Shown: in pieces, positions 10,919-21,657 of the stretch
How positions within the stretch are numbered: position 1 is the first letter of the stretch
Layout: each line of letters opens with the position of its first letter
Origin: Obelidium mucronatum
Taxonomy: Eukaryota; Chytridiomycota; Chytridiomycetes; Chytridiales; Chytriomycetaceae
DNA: 64,000 nt
Assembly: GCA_025765595.1 (NCBI GenBank)
Contig: JAIVFH010000021.1
Location: 248,001 to 312,000, forward strand
Direction of reading: 5' to 3'
Translations under genes and position numbers: made by a program
The notes under the pieces: model-generated
Database searches by the model: none
What the model saw: only the letters and a program-made list of their open reading frames with translations
What the model was told of the DNA's origin: nothing

Positions 10919-13900
10919 TTAAAAACCAGCAGGTCTGTTCCCATAAAGACTGTAATGAAACAGCAAGTGCCTCATGAGACAACTTGCTGAAACATCTTTA
11001 TCCATAATCTGTTGTTCTCTTTAGCCACAATAGACTCAAATTAAAGAATACTCAAGAAAAAACTTACAGGAGCAACTAGTGGTTGAGGCAAACCTGGAGC
11101 AACGAACCCCGGAGCGGGAAGTCCTGGAACGAGAGGGCACTCGACAAGACCGTACACTGGGCGTACGTGGTTGGTTTGGTCTGGGCAATCAAAAAAGGGG
11201 TGCATTGGCTGTTTGTTGGCATCAATGCACCACCTTCTCCACTGTGGGCGGGGGTTGGCAGCAGGAGGGACAAGGGGAAGACAAAACTTGCGCTTCTTGT
11301 GGCGACACCTCCTAATGGGACGTTGGATCTTTGAAGTACCAAAGAGTTAATCATTACCACACTCAGTCGAGTCTAATTAAAAGAAACAGTACTCACTGCA
11401 GTAACTGGTGGATACTGGAATACTCCTCCCATTTCATACCCCCCACAATACAAACTCGATTTTTGAGACGTATTTCTCTCATTAATCAAGAGTACAATGT
11501 GTTGGCTTGCCATCTTTTCTCTCACACGCTAATTGGAAAATATAGAGTCTTTTAAATAGCCGAAATCACTAATCAAATCAATAGAAAAACATACCACATT
11601 GGGAACAGGTGCCCATGGACGTTGATGATCCCAACTTCCATCGCCATAAGCAAAGATGACAGGAGTTTGGGCAAAAGGGGGAATGCCGGCAACTCGGCGG
11701 TGATGACGTCTTCGGTGCCGATCTCTTGGCTGGATTCGGCGCTGAGTATTGATGTTAAAGTCACGATCAGTGGCTCTTCTAGCATTCCTGTTGATGAGCA
11801 TTGCCTCAGCCCGTTGATGCATCATGAAGGCGCGTTGCTTCCACTTTCTATGCTGAGGACGGCGGTATTCCTCAAGCAAGCATTGATGCATACACACACT
11901 GACTGTCCAGTTCCAAAAACACCAGTCCTCCACTTGACGATGACCAAATCTTCTTGGTGAATTCTCAGCAAGGAAATTGTAGCATGCATTGATGCGAGGG
12001 TCGTTATCACGGAAGTCCTCACACAATTTCTCACTTGCTTTTGAATGGTTGTTTTGTCTCATTTGGCCATGAGAAACTGAGACAACATGGTCACGGTACA
12101 CATCTAATCATTGTTGGGTTAGTTCCAACAAAATGTGATTTAAATCCATGTAACTCACTTCCAATGTGGTCTTGCTGAGTCACTACAGGAGGGGGTCCTG
12201 GTACCCCAACAGGTTGTGGAATTACAGGATAAGGTGGCACAAGGACTGCCCATGGTCTCCTTCCTTGTATAGCCTGTGGCCCTGGTTGTGGCCACAGATG
12301 TCGGGGAAGAGGAGGTGGTGGCGGTGGTGCAGGAGGCGCTGGCAGTAATGGCACCAAAGGTGGAGGCGGAGGAGGTGGTGGTGGTGGTGGCGGCGGTGGC
12401 GGTGGTAGCAGCTGTGGGTTGGGGAGTGGGGGCGGCAGCGGTGGAAGGCCAGGAGCAGCAGCAGCGGCGGCAGCAGCAACATGTCCCATGTTAATAAGCC
12501 TAGCAATATCAGTTCTGGTGGAAGTAATCACACTTCTGATTCCTGTTTGTCACAATGGGTTTAATATCCAATTAATTTAATCAAAAACGTAATTAAAACT
12601 TGAAAACTCACCTGGATCCACTCCAATTATTTCCCCACTATTAATGGTTCCATTGTTGATTCTGGCATTGAGATTCAAATTCATAATTCCCTTGTCCACC
12701 CTAAAAATTCCTCTCTTTCCACGTAGAATTGCATTGAAGTCTGCATTTGCTGCATGTTCATAGGCATGAGTGTGCCAGTTTTCTCTCGCCACAAGGAGGG
12801 GAGCAGCTGGAGTGGCCCTTTGAGTGGCATGCATTGTCTGGTAGGTCCAGCGGAAGCTTCTTCCATCACTTTGGAGAAAGTAGGCTGCTGTAGTAGGAAA
12901 TGTAAGGAATCAAATTAGGCTTATACTTTTAAAACCAGTAATGCAAAGAAGCTTACAATTTGGTTGAGCCCTCATTCTTGCAGGCCATTTGGTGCAAGTT
13001 GGGTCAAAAAAGAGCTCCACCAATTCCCTTCTACGTGAGACAGCATTGATTCCAGTAACATGGCCCATAGGGGCCATTGGATTAACGCCCGCATTTGTCA
13101 ACTGGGCTATTGCTGGCAACACAACTCCTACGTAGTATTGAGCTGCCAATAGGGTAGCATGGCCTGGTGTGTTTGGTGGGAAATTTTGGGGGTTTGCAGC
13201 AACCCAAGGCAGGTCAATGTGGGCGGCGCTGAACGCATTCACTACGTATTGAACCAATACTCTGTAATCAATCCCACAAAAGATTGGTTGGGCAGTGGAG
13301 GAATTTGTTGGAAGAATACTGATGGGGATGAAGGTCTCATAACCAAGGTCTTCAAGGGTGGGCCTAACAAAGCTACAAGGAAATCAGGTTATTGATAATA
13401 ACCTAGAAGCAACAAAAGCAAAGAAAAAAAAGTAATTCACATACTCTCTGGTGTATGCAAGAATGTTGGGTACCATTCTTACTCCAGCAGAAATCAGGTT
13501 TGTTTCAAAGCGACCACCACGAACCAAAGGACCCCATGGCATAGCTTCAAGAAAGGCGCGATGTGGAGCAAGAATACCAATGATGGCTTGTTCAACCCAA
13601 GGAGGGACAGTAGCAGGAAGTCCAATGGCTGCACCAACCACAAAGGGAGGGGTCAAATACTCAAAGATGGCTCTCTTGGCAGCATTCCTCTCTGCCCCTG
13701 TGGGAACATGAGGGATAGCTGGCAAGTTTGCACCTGCCTCAAGAGCACAAACTTTTCTGAAAACCTAAAGCACAAGGAAGAATTTGGAGTTAATAAGTTG
13801 TGCAATAATGTAGAAACTAAAAACTTTTTGAAATTTTAAAGAATGAGTTACTCACCCATTCTGCCAACCGAGAACCATTCATGATGAATCGTCTAGACAA

Positions 13901-14521
13901 GGCATTAACAAAATCTTTGAGCATCCTGTTGGCTTGTAGGCAAATGATTTGCTCCCATTGTGCATAGGGTGCTGAGACAAGGGGTACCATCCTTGCTGCA
14001 TTGGCAACAGGGACAGGGGCAACTCCCCATTGGTAGTTGGCCAAAGATGATGGCTCCACAAAATCAGTAAAAGTGTGACGAAGGTGGTGCCTGACAACCG
14101 CTCTTTCATGCGGTCCACGACCCAAGTAAGGTGTGCCAATTGGGTTCAAAGGTGGCACATAGTTGGCAGGCAGAGGTACAGGGGGAAAGCCAGGATTAAG
14201 GTTGAGTTTTTCTGAAGAATACTTGAGTAGCCATACAAAGAATGTCTGGGAGATCTCAACATCTGCATGGTCTGCTCCTGTGTTTGGGAATCAATGTGTT
14301 AATATAATATAATTGATGAAGGGGATCAACAAGTAGGGGAGAAAAAAACTACCAGTAGGATTTCGTTCCAAATGAATGGCTAATGCTATTTGGGCTCTGG
14401 AAACAAGTAGAGTGACGTCTTCGGCCATCTGATTGATGACCGCTGGCAACACTGGTCTAAGCTCCGCGACCACAGCCCTCTTGAGCCCACACGCATGGGT
14501 GCGTACGTGAGAGTAAGCCAT
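10919..14521 (-). CDS. Fanzor-type RuvC nuclease (eukaryotic TnpB homolog), many exons
   Basis: About eleven exons with good GT-AG sites carry the RuvC motifs in order. RuvC-I is 'GVDPG' (12610-12625, split by an intron, then 'IRSVITSTRTD'). 'PVIFAYGDGSW' (about 11630-11665) is typical of Fanzor/TnpB-like proteins. RuvC-II Glu is in 'LLINERNTSQKSS' (about 11460-11495), followed by a Cys-containing zinc-ribbon-like stretch. RuvC-III Asp is in 'MDKDVSAS' (10980-11005). The putative D-E-D triad is complete and I find no frameshift. About 30 residues after RuvC-I sits a proline-rich insert (12290-12480, runs of up to about 17 Pro). Known Fanzors are RNA-guided DNA nucleases carried on mobile elements; guide RNA and element ends are not identified here. 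The zinc ribbon has fewer Cys than usual. Confidence 0.75.
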
Positions 14522-14927
14522 GGCCAGCACTTGAAGTAGTGGAGCTTTGGTTGACTTGTCTGGTTTAACTTGAAAGGATTGAGTGGGCGGCTGGTGGTTT
14601 TTGTTTAGATTCCTTTTTGTTTTGATGCCCTATTTATACCTTTTCCCAATCCCTTGAAAATTTGATGTTGGTTTTGATGCTGAAAGGGGATTGGTTAGTA
14701 TCTTTTTTGAAGTGGAAACTGGATTGGTTAATTCTTTTTTTCCGATGAAGGGGAAATTTTAAACTGATTTCAACCAATCACATGTTGGGGACCTCTGTTT
14801 CCAATAAACACTGAAAAGTCCTGCAAGAAATAAATAATCATTCTTTATGGGATTTTGTATTTCATAACTTTATTCAAAGGAAAAATCAGGTAACAAACAG
14901 AAAATAAAGAATGCTGAAAGCCCCCAC

Positions 14928-16241
14928 TCACAACCGGATACCACAAAAGCACCTTTGATGGATTTTTTTGGTATCTGTATTCCATCCCAACTTAACCTTT
15001 CTTTCCAGTTCTTTGCAGCATGCTGCAAAGGTTTCCTTCTGCTCATTGTTCCAACGGTTTAGCAACCAAGTTGCATCCTGTCTTCCATAGACTGCAGCAG
15101 GGTCTAATACAGGGTAATCCGTGTGGTCAAATAACTGGTGAACGAGCAGCATATGCTGCGCCAATGCTGTTGCATTGGACCAACGACCCGATCCAGTAAT
15201 AACATTCTCATAGCGTGCAACTGACCCCACTTCCCCAATCCAACCATCTTTGGCAAGGGCTGCGACAAGAGAATGATGTCTGTCTGCTTGCTTATTTCCT
15301 TGTCCCATTGGTACATGGGAAATTGCAGTCAACTGAAATTGCATTTCGGGAGTAAACTGTTGTGGGGGATTTGCTGCAATTGATGCTGGAAAAGGAAGTG
15401 GTGGAGGTAAACGGGCTGGTGGGACAAAAAGAGGTGGGGGTGCCTGGAATGGAGGAGGAGGTGGTAAGTGGGTGGGGATGGCAAGGGCTGGAGCAGTAGA
15501 AGGGCCACCTTGTTGAACCAGGCTGATAATTTTTCTTGGTTTTTTTGCAGTAGGTGGAGGGGTGTCCAGGAGCTCATCGGTAGCTTCCCTCTTTATCGGT
15601 AAGTTGTTGTAGCTATTCCAATCCATGTAACCGCTCGAATCAAAAGTGGGGCAGTTATTTGATGATCCAGTGCCCAGATTAAGTTGACTTGATTGATAAA
15701 TGTGGTCGTGAAGACTTCTGAAGTTGAGGTCAATTCCATCCCCAGCACCTTCAGCAACTGGATAATCCAGCTTGTCCTCCATCTCCTCTTCAATAGCGTC
15801 ATTGTTTACAGCTTTCCCTTTTCCCTTGACAGTATTCGTTTTTTCCTTGATGGCAGCAAGTCGCTCAGCCTGAAATGCTTTCAGTTCCTCAGTTTGAACT
15901 TCGTCTTCAACGCCAAAAGCATCATCGTATGCATCACTGTCGGAATCAATGTCAGACATTGTGTCTGACTCAAGATCTTCAACTTCCTCCTCGTCTTTGG
16001 AATCAATCCCTTGATTGGTTTCATTGGCATCAGGCTCAATCTTGACGCGTTTAATTGTTGAAATGGACGAAGCAGGGACAGAAGGTGCGTTCAGGCGGTC
16101 ATTGTCTTCCTTGAGTTCAATCTTGGGGACAAGAGGTGCTGGGAGTGGAGGTTGACTTGGTTCATCATCACTTGGGCAGTCAGAGTCAGAGTCCACAGTG
16201 TAGATGACAGTCTTGCCAGCATTCCTTGATGATCTTCTCAT
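14928..16241 (-). CDS. Charged, proline-rich nuclear-type protein of unknown function
   Basis: Single exon, 437 residues, starting MRRSSRNAGK. The N-terminal half is acidic and rich in Ser/Asp/Glu, with short basic patches that could be nuclear signals ('KKPRK' near the middle) and two IKRE/VKIE-like motifs resembling SUMO sites. A proline-rich stretch (15390-15480) precedes a more ordered C-terminal 130 residues with 'GRWSNATALAQHMLLVHQLF' and several Trp and Cys. I do not recognise a family. It lies between the Fanzor and the TET/JBP-like gene, on the Fanzor strand. Whether it belongs to the same mobile unit is unknown. Confidence 0.6.
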   Translation of the reverse strand: MRRSSRNAGKTVIYTVDSDSDCPSDDEPSQPPLPAPLVPKIELKEDNDRLNAPSVPASSISTIKRVKIEPDANETNQGIDSKDEEEVEDLESDTMSDIDSDSDAYDDAFGVEDEVQTEELKAFQAERLAAIKEKTNTVKGKGKAVNNDAIEEEMEDKLDYPVAEGAGDGIDLNFRSLHDHIYQSSQLNLGTGSSNNCPTFDSSGYMDWNSYNNLPIKREATDELLDTPPPTAKKPRKIISLVQQGGPSTAPALAIPTHLPPPPPFQAPPPLFVPPARLPPPLPFPASIAANPPQQFTPEMQFQLTAISHVPMGQGNKQADRHHSLVAALAKDGWIGEVGSVARYENVITGSGRWSNATALAQHMLLVHQLFDHTDYPVLDPAAVYGRQDATWLLNRWNNEQKETFAACCKELERKVKLGWNTDTKKIHQRCFCGIRL

Positions 16242-16975
16242 GTTGTTGTTGTTGTTGTTTCTTTTTCTTTTACTTGATTGAGCAAATCGGGTCTCTTATA
16301 CTTTCCTTTCTCAGGGGTTGACATGACAACTTGGCATCACATCGAAAACAAAAACAAAAACAAAACCAAGATTAGTCAACACACACACACAATCACTCCA
16401 ATTTATGTCCCATCACTCTCTTCCAATACACAAAAAAAAGTTTAAAAAAGTTTTTTGGTTGCTTTTTGTAATGACGCTCACTTGATATACCACAACACGG
16501 TTCTTTGTGTTGTTCATCAATCTCTTTGCATCAAAACAATAAAAGTGGGAAGTTGAGAGACCGCGGGGGACGTTGGACTGCTTTTGGTTCATTAAAAACA
16601 GTCTTAGCATGGAACCCCAAACCATGCGCGTCAACAAAGACGGTTCAAACTCAACGGACCTCAACTTCCCTCAGTCGCAACATGAAATTAACCCTCAGTT
16701 TAACCCATACATCCCTCAGTCAACCCATAGAGCCGTCACCCAAAAAAACCCCAGCCCTCTGACATGCAAACGTGTAGCTTAGAGTACTTTGCAATTTTGC
16801 CCCACTGTGGAGGATTCGCATTCCAATGCCGACGATTTAGAGCATGCCATCATTGGGGGGAGTTGTTGGGGGGGAAGGGAGGTGGAAGCCCTCCCTTTAT
16901 ATACCCCTCCCTTTTTCAAATAACCAAGCATCCCAAATGACAAACTGAGGGAAAATTTTTGTCAAGGAGCTCATA
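16242..16975. other. Intergenic, promoter-like stretch without a gene
   Basis: This lies between divergent genes. It contains simple (CA)n near 16378-16392, several CCTCAGT repeats near 16660-16720 and a G-rich run near 16855-16880. A TATA-like TTTATATACC at 16896-16905 may serve the rightward dioxygenase gene. No convincing ORF or RNA gene is visible. Confidence 0.4.
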
Positions 16976-18151
16976 TTGGAGGAAGCAACAGACCAACCGA
17001 GGCTCTGCCATTCACACACCGAGTTTTCCCCTCGAGTTGGTCTGATTTCTTTCCCCAAAAGAAAAAAAAAGGAAAAAAAAATGAAAATCCCGGCGCTGAA
17101 AAGGGCCCAACACAATTGCCATGACCGCCAGCACCCATCACTGCCTTTGCCACCACGGACCAAAAAGCCAAGATGGCACAAACTATTTGACAATCCTTCC
17201 TCAGCAAAAGCCTCCAGAGTCCCTAGGCCTGGAAGATCAGCAAAACAAACCATGGCTGACCACTTTATGGCCACCAACTTGGACGCTGAAACTGCAAAAT
17301 GGACCACTATCTATTTGAACAAGACTGGCTCCCATAATCAAGAGCTTGAGTATGTCCCAGAAGATCGGCTTGTCCGCCTTGTTGATGAAACAACTGGAAG
17401 CATCATTGCCTTAATGTAAGGCACCAAGCAACTTGTTTTTATTGCAAATCTGATCACCTATTCAAGATATAGGAATGTGATTCCTTTGGATCTCCTTGAT
17501 CACAGCGCCCTGGCAGAATACCTACGAAATGCCCCCATCACTGCTAAAGATTGCAGCAACCTTTCAAAGCATCTGGGGATTTGGAAGAGATATTGTAAAT
17601 TCTTGTTTGCCACCAAGGATTTGTACAATCTCACTACTGCAGACGTTCCAAGTACTTTAAAATACGACCAAGACGCAGCCATCAAATCCTTGGATGGAAT
17701 TACAGAATACATGACCGAGTTCTACAGGGCGTACCTCCCAGGTCTTTACGATTTTTATGCAAGGATTCGTCGCAAACTCAAGGAATACAAGGCGGCTGTG
17801 GTCAAAGACCCTTCCAGTGTCGAAGCCAAAACACAACTCGCCTCTGCACTTTTGTCGCAACTGGATGACAAGTTTTTGAATGTATTTTCCACATGTGCTG
17901 TCTCTTACAACTCTCCACGGGCAGCCAAACGTCATCGGGACCTAAACAACTATGCTTACGCCATGGATGCCTGTATTCCCTTTGGCCCCTTTTCTGGAGG
18001 TGATATGATCTTTACACAGTATGGAAAAGCTGTAAAGCTATCTCCAGGGGACTTTATTCTCATGGATGCGTACCATTTTGATCACAAGGTGGGGACCATT
18101 GAGGGAGACAGATTTGCCGTCATTCTTTTTGCGGACAAGTGGGCCACCTGA
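16976..18151 (+). CDS. TET/JBP-like 2-oxoglutarate/Fe(II) dioxygenase
   Basis: Two exons (to 17415; 17473-18151) joined across a 57-bp intron. The C-terminal 70 residues form a double-stranded beta-helix with the expected ligands: His and Asp in 'RHRDLNNY', a 'PFGPFSGGDMIF' turn, 'LSPGDFILMDAYHFDHKV' with the distal His, and the 2OG-binding Arg in 'EGDRFAVILFAD'. This HxD...H...R layout with F.GGD/PGD spacing matches fungal TET/JBP-family proteins, which oxidise 5-methylcytosine or related bases in DNA. The N-terminus is basic and low in complexity, so the start (16976, 17082 or 17252) is uncertain. Substrate is inferred. In some fungi, TET/JBP genes are known to expand with DNA transposons. 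Confidence 0.65.
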
Positions 18152-18790
18152 CTTTTTGTTTAACCCAAAGAAAAAGAAGGGGGAAAAGAATCGTACATTT
18201 AGGGGCAACCTGAGCTTCCCTTTGAATGAGATGGGATTGAGAATGAAGTTTAAACTGCCTGAATAAATTTTTTTTTCCAAGTATTAAATCTCATACTGCC
18301 GCAGTATCAGAATCTTTACTCTGCGGGGTTGACGTTCAGGAAGACTTTAACTCGGTAGAGAGTGTAGCTTAAACTGCCTGAATAAATGACGTGAACTGGA
18401 TATTGTTGAGTCATTGTTTGTTGGAGAGGTTTGACTTGTTTTATGATTATTGCGAGCCTTCTGGTACAGGGACTAGGAATCTGAGACCATAACTTTGTTA
18501 TTACGTATCTATTAATGCTAGATCAAGTGTCCTTTTGTGATTTTAGGGCCGCGGTGGCGGTAATACTGTTGAGAGTAAAACTCACCCAAAGATTTTAGGC
18601 AAGCACAAAAATCTTTGTAACGCTTACCAATGGATTTTCAAGGTTGCTTTGGATTGGTTTGCATGGTTTTGAGAGTTGGGCCCATGGTGATTTTTTGTGA
18701 GATAAAGACTTGTGTCTTGCCACTATTCGGCTCAGGTGGGTGCTCATTTTTTTATTAAAATCAAAACAGGGATAAAGAGACGGCAAAGTC
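18152..18790. other. Intergenic with a short direct repeat
   Basis: The motif TTAAACTGCCTGAATAAAT occurs at about 18250-18268 and 18368-18386, both just downstream of the dioxygenase gene; the AATAAA inside it may act as a polyadenylation signal. I see no gene in the rest. Confidence 0.5.
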
Positions 18791-19759
18791 TCAGTGCCAA
18801 AGTACCCTTTGCCATGTTCTCAGCTCCCATTGAGAATTTGCATTTAAGTAATCCCAAGGAAGAGGGGGTTTTCCTTCCTCACTAAATTTGTCAGGGATCA
18901 AATCCTGAACGTCTCCCAGTTGACTGTAGAGGAATGCATGGTTGTAGGAAGTACCCTGCACAAAATTCTCTCCATTCCGCTTCATGAGAGTAATCTCACC
19001 CACATAGATAAATAGAGTTTGAGCGTATAAGTACTCTGACTCGCTCAGCCTACAAGCAAACGCCAGGGCTGGCTTCACACACTTGTAAAGCCATACCCTT
19101 TCCACTTCATCCCGTAGCATTGCCTCCCACACATATCGTAATGCGTATATATTTCTTTGAATGACCGAGAACAATAGGAGATTCATGCAATTCCCCAAGC
19201 GGCGGAAAACATCACCATCAATCTTGCTTTGTATCATATCAAAAGATGTGTCTGCTGCAATAGAGGACAATACAAGCAGCAGGCAACCTTCGTTCTTGCT
19301 TCCTCCAATACAGAGATGTCCATTGTTGAGTGGGTAGTGGGGTAGATTTCCATGATGGAGGCCAATTTCCCTGGGTGTAATCTCCACCAAGACTCCTTTC
19401 GTTTTAGGAAACCAATAAATGTGCCAGAGAGACTGAGCAATCTTGATTGGAATGATTGCTTCCTGACAAAAGATTCTTGATAGAACCCCCAGATGCAATT
19501 CCAGATTTGGCCTACCGCCAACTGTAACTAATAATTCAGGGCTTCTGATACTGTAATGGCGTCTTGCATAAGCCCTGGCAAATTGTGGGCTTCCGTATAT
19601 TGAGTTGAAGATTGGGAATGATAGGATCCAGATGTTGGGGAGATCGCTGGTATCCAAATAGAGAAGGATTGACTGGCACAACTCAGTGCTATTCAACACC
19701 CCTCTCATTGCGGGGTCTTGATCTTGGGAGGGAAAGAGGCCTGATGTGATGTCACCCAA
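18791..19759 (-). CDS. Hypothetical protein, weak F-box-like N-terminus
   Basis: An open frame of 322 residues with no homology I recognise. The beginning ('ELCQSILLYLDTSDLPNIWILS') has the leucine-rich helix spacing of an F-box-like motif. The rest is mixed alpha with several Cys and aromatic residues and no membrane segment. The frame lacks an ATG at its 5' end; an ATG at 19906 in another frame (MAHTKKTAK) could begin an upstream exon. The gene ends at 18791 and its upstream side touches the first palindrome of the repeat cluster. Confidence 0.45.
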   Translation of the reverse strand: MGDITSGLFPSQDQDPAMRGVLNSTELCQSILLYLDTSDLPNIWILSFPIFNSIYGSPQFARAYARRHYSIRSPELLVTVGGRPNLELHLGVLSRIFCQEAIIPIKIAQSLWHIYWFPKTKGVLVEITPREIGLHHGNLPHYPLNNGHLCIGGSKNEGCLLLVLSSIAADTSFDMIQSKIDGDVFRRLGNCMNLLLFSVIQRNIYALRYVWEAMLRDEVERVWLYKCVKPALAFACRLSESEYLYAQTLFIYVGEITLMKRNGENFVQGTSYNHAFLYSQLGDVQDLIPDKFSEEGKPPLPWDYLNANSQWELRTWQRVLWH

Positions 19760-19917
19760 TTTGATTCGGTTTCCCCCCCAAGATCTAACAATGACTCAGG
19801 CATCTTCATGGTCTCCAGAAGGATGGCTACTCTGTCGATATAGTCTTGGGTGATGTGGTGCCCGTTGTTGCGGTCTGATCTTTGCTGTCTTCTTTGTGTG
19901 TGCCATTTTAAGAAACA

Positions 19918-19948
19918 AAAATTAACGCCGTCAGACGGCGTTAATTTT
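19918..19948. repeat. Palindrome 1, 15-bp arms
   Basis: AAAATTAACGCCGTC, a single central A, then its exact reverse complement. As RNA it would form a strong hairpin ending in Us on either strand. Confidence 0.95.
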
Positions 19949-20224
19949 ATTGATAAATCAAATCGACACCAACTGACTTTGTTTCAACCTCCCAACTTTT
20001 ATTGAATTTCAAAAATGCTATTTTGACACTCACACAAAGTCCTCTGTTTGTTCATAATAATAAAGCAAATCTTATTTCCAAATAATGAACGAATCATCTC
20101 GGTTTCTTCGACATCGGCCGCAAAACTTCCATACACATCTCAATGGTGATTTGAATTGTCCCTGTTGACCTGGTATCTATTAACAAACCCAATTAGCGAA
20201 GATGATGCAATTATTATTCAAAAC

Positions 20225-20440
20225 AACCTAGCGGCTACAAAGATGATGCCGTTCAACGCCCAAATCGGTCAGCGAATAACCAACAGTTTCGGTCAGAATT
20301 GACACGACGGTTAGCAGCGGTTTGTTGTTGTCGCCGATGTCTTTGATATCTTCGGTCGAAGTCGCTGCGAGCAACGCCCGCAAGCAGTCGCTGCGCGCTG
20401 CGGTAGAGTGCGTTGTCCGCCTGGTTTGTTTGGTGATTGG
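20225..20440 (-). pseudogene. GC-rich coding-like fragment, unidentified
   Basis: On the minus strand a frame reads 'LRALLAATSTEDIKDIGDNN', then 'KPLLTVVSILTETVG' and a stop near 20228. It has the GC-rich third positions of the other fragments in this cluster and looks like the C-terminal exon of a helical protein. No start or flanking exon is evident. Confidence 0.35.
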
Positions 20441-20459
20441 TGTTTTTTTATGGTCAATA

Positions 20460-20488
20460 AAAATAACGCCGTCTGACGGCGTTATTTT
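20460..20488. repeat. Palindrome 2, 14-bp arms, within a longer repeated unit
   Basis: AAAATAACGCCGTC, T, reverse complement. The flanks are shared with palindrome 3: a GGTGTTT..TTATGGTCAATA leader on the left, and GTTCACAAAATGCCAACAAA plus ATGCCGCAAT on the right. The repeated unit is therefore about 90-110 bp, not only the hairpin. Confidence 0.95.
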
Positions 20489-20764
20489 ATTTCGTTCACA
20501 AAATGCCAACAAAATGCCGCAATGTGATTTGGGAAAGAGTCTTGTCAAACTGCACATGACCGTCAACGGAGTAGTTGGTACTTCCAGCAGTCAGCAGTGG
20601 GACAGTAAACTCAGCTGGCTTGAAATACTTTCCACCGCCGACTTTAACAGTGTGTGTGTGTGTGGCTGTTTTTATGTGGAAGTCGCCGCCGCGCAGCAGC
20701 GCAAGGTGCACCGCGTCCATTCCATTAGTAAGCCATTACTAATCCTCTTTCTTTCTTGCTGACA

Positions 20765-21033
20765 GATCGAGCTCGAACGCGTCGAAGACGTCGAAGACAG
20801 AAAAGTCGCACACGAGCGGGAACTCGAGGGCAAGGAGTTCAAGGACGCCTTTGTCACTGATGCATTCAAGAAGCACAAGGACGACATGCGCAAGCTGGAA
20901 GAGGAGGAAGAGCGGCGCCGCCCGCCGTCGACGATGCGACGGACGCCGACAGCGACACGGCGACGGGCGAACTCCGGCGCGACGAGTCCGCGGACGGCGC
21001 CGCCTCGTGCGCCGCGGCGGCGGCGTCGACAGT
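20765..21033 (+). pseudogene. NSRP1-like (DUF2040) coiled-coil fragment, GC-rich
   Basis: An exon-like piece begins after a good acceptor (CTTTCTTGCTGACAG at 20750-20764) and reads 'ELEGKEFKDAFVTDAFKKHK', 'DDMRKLEEEEERRR', then a basic tail that ends at a TGA. The 'FVT-A-KK' signature and Glu/Lys-rich coiled coil are those of nuclear speckle splicing regulator NSRP1-type proteins. Upstream exons and the usual C-terminus are absent. GC content is much higher than in neighbouring genes. It sits between palindromes 2 and 3, so I read it as a captured or rearranged gene piece. Confidence 0.5.
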
Positions 21034-21062
21034 GAGGCTTGAAAAAATTAAGCAAAACTTCT

Positions 21063-21270
21063 TCACCAACTTACATTTCGAGTCGTACAATTCATGGTAT
21101 TGTTGAGCACTGGTACGAGGTCGGCTTGTTTGGCTGCAGCCAGAAACTTGCGTCTAGGCACCTGCTCCTGGTCCTTCAGCAGGAAGCTGCGCAGCTGCTC
21201 AATGCCGTAGGCGCCTTCCGCCACTGTCGAGCACACGTCGGACTGCTCGAAGTCGGACGTGGTTGGTGTT
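21063..21270 (-). pseudogene. GC-rich exon-like fragment, unidentified
   Basis: The minus strand encodes 'SDFEQSDVCSTVAEGAYGIE', 'QLRSFLLKDQEQVPRRKFLA' and 'AAKQADLVPVLNNTM', then a good splice donor (GTAAGT near 21076). The peptide is coherent and helical and might belong to the same source gene as 20225-20440, but I do not recognise it. Confidence 0.35.
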
Positions 21271-21370
21271 TGTTTATGGTCAATAGGTGTTTGTTTATGG
21301 TCAATAAAATTAACGCCGTCTGACGGCGTTATTTTATTTTGTTCACAAAATGCCAACAAAATGCCGCAAT
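21259..21370. repeat. Palindrome 3 with its repeated flanks
   Basis: The core TAACGCCGTC-T-GACGGCGTTA is at 21311-21331. The left flank carries a tandem duplication of GGTGTTTGTTTATGGTCAATA relative to the copy at 20433-20522. The right flank GTTCACAAAATGCCAACAAA is identical to that copy. Confidence 0.9.
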
Positions 21371-21533
21371 CCCAAGGCCAAGGAAGCTAAAGCCCAAGGT
21401 CACGGCAACTGAATCAGTGGCGCTTCATTGGCCGCCGAAACGGAGATTGTATATTATTAAATTAAATATTACAATGCATCTCCGACGCCACCACCACATG
21501 CAACGCCTTCGTCTGCACGCTCTGGTGGTGGTT

Positions 21534-21624
21534 TAATGCCGTCTGACGGCGCAAACGGCATGAATTTTATTTTATTCACAATGTAATGACCAAATTAATG
21601 CCAGCTGACGGCGGTAATCATTTA
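21534..21624. repeat. Palindromes 4 and 5, degenerate
   Basis: TAATGCCGTCTGACGGCG at about 21534-21551 and TAATGCCAGCTGACGGCGG at about 21598-21616 keep the GCCGTC-T-GACGGC core with substitutions. They look like decayed members of the same family. Confidence 0.7.
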
Positions 21625-21657
21625 GTTCAATTTGAATCATTCATTATTTTTATCAAT

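Noticed and set aside
12276..12494. A plus-strand Val/Ala/Glu-rich open frame.
   Set aside because: It is the reverse reading of the proline-rich insert of the Fanzor gene.
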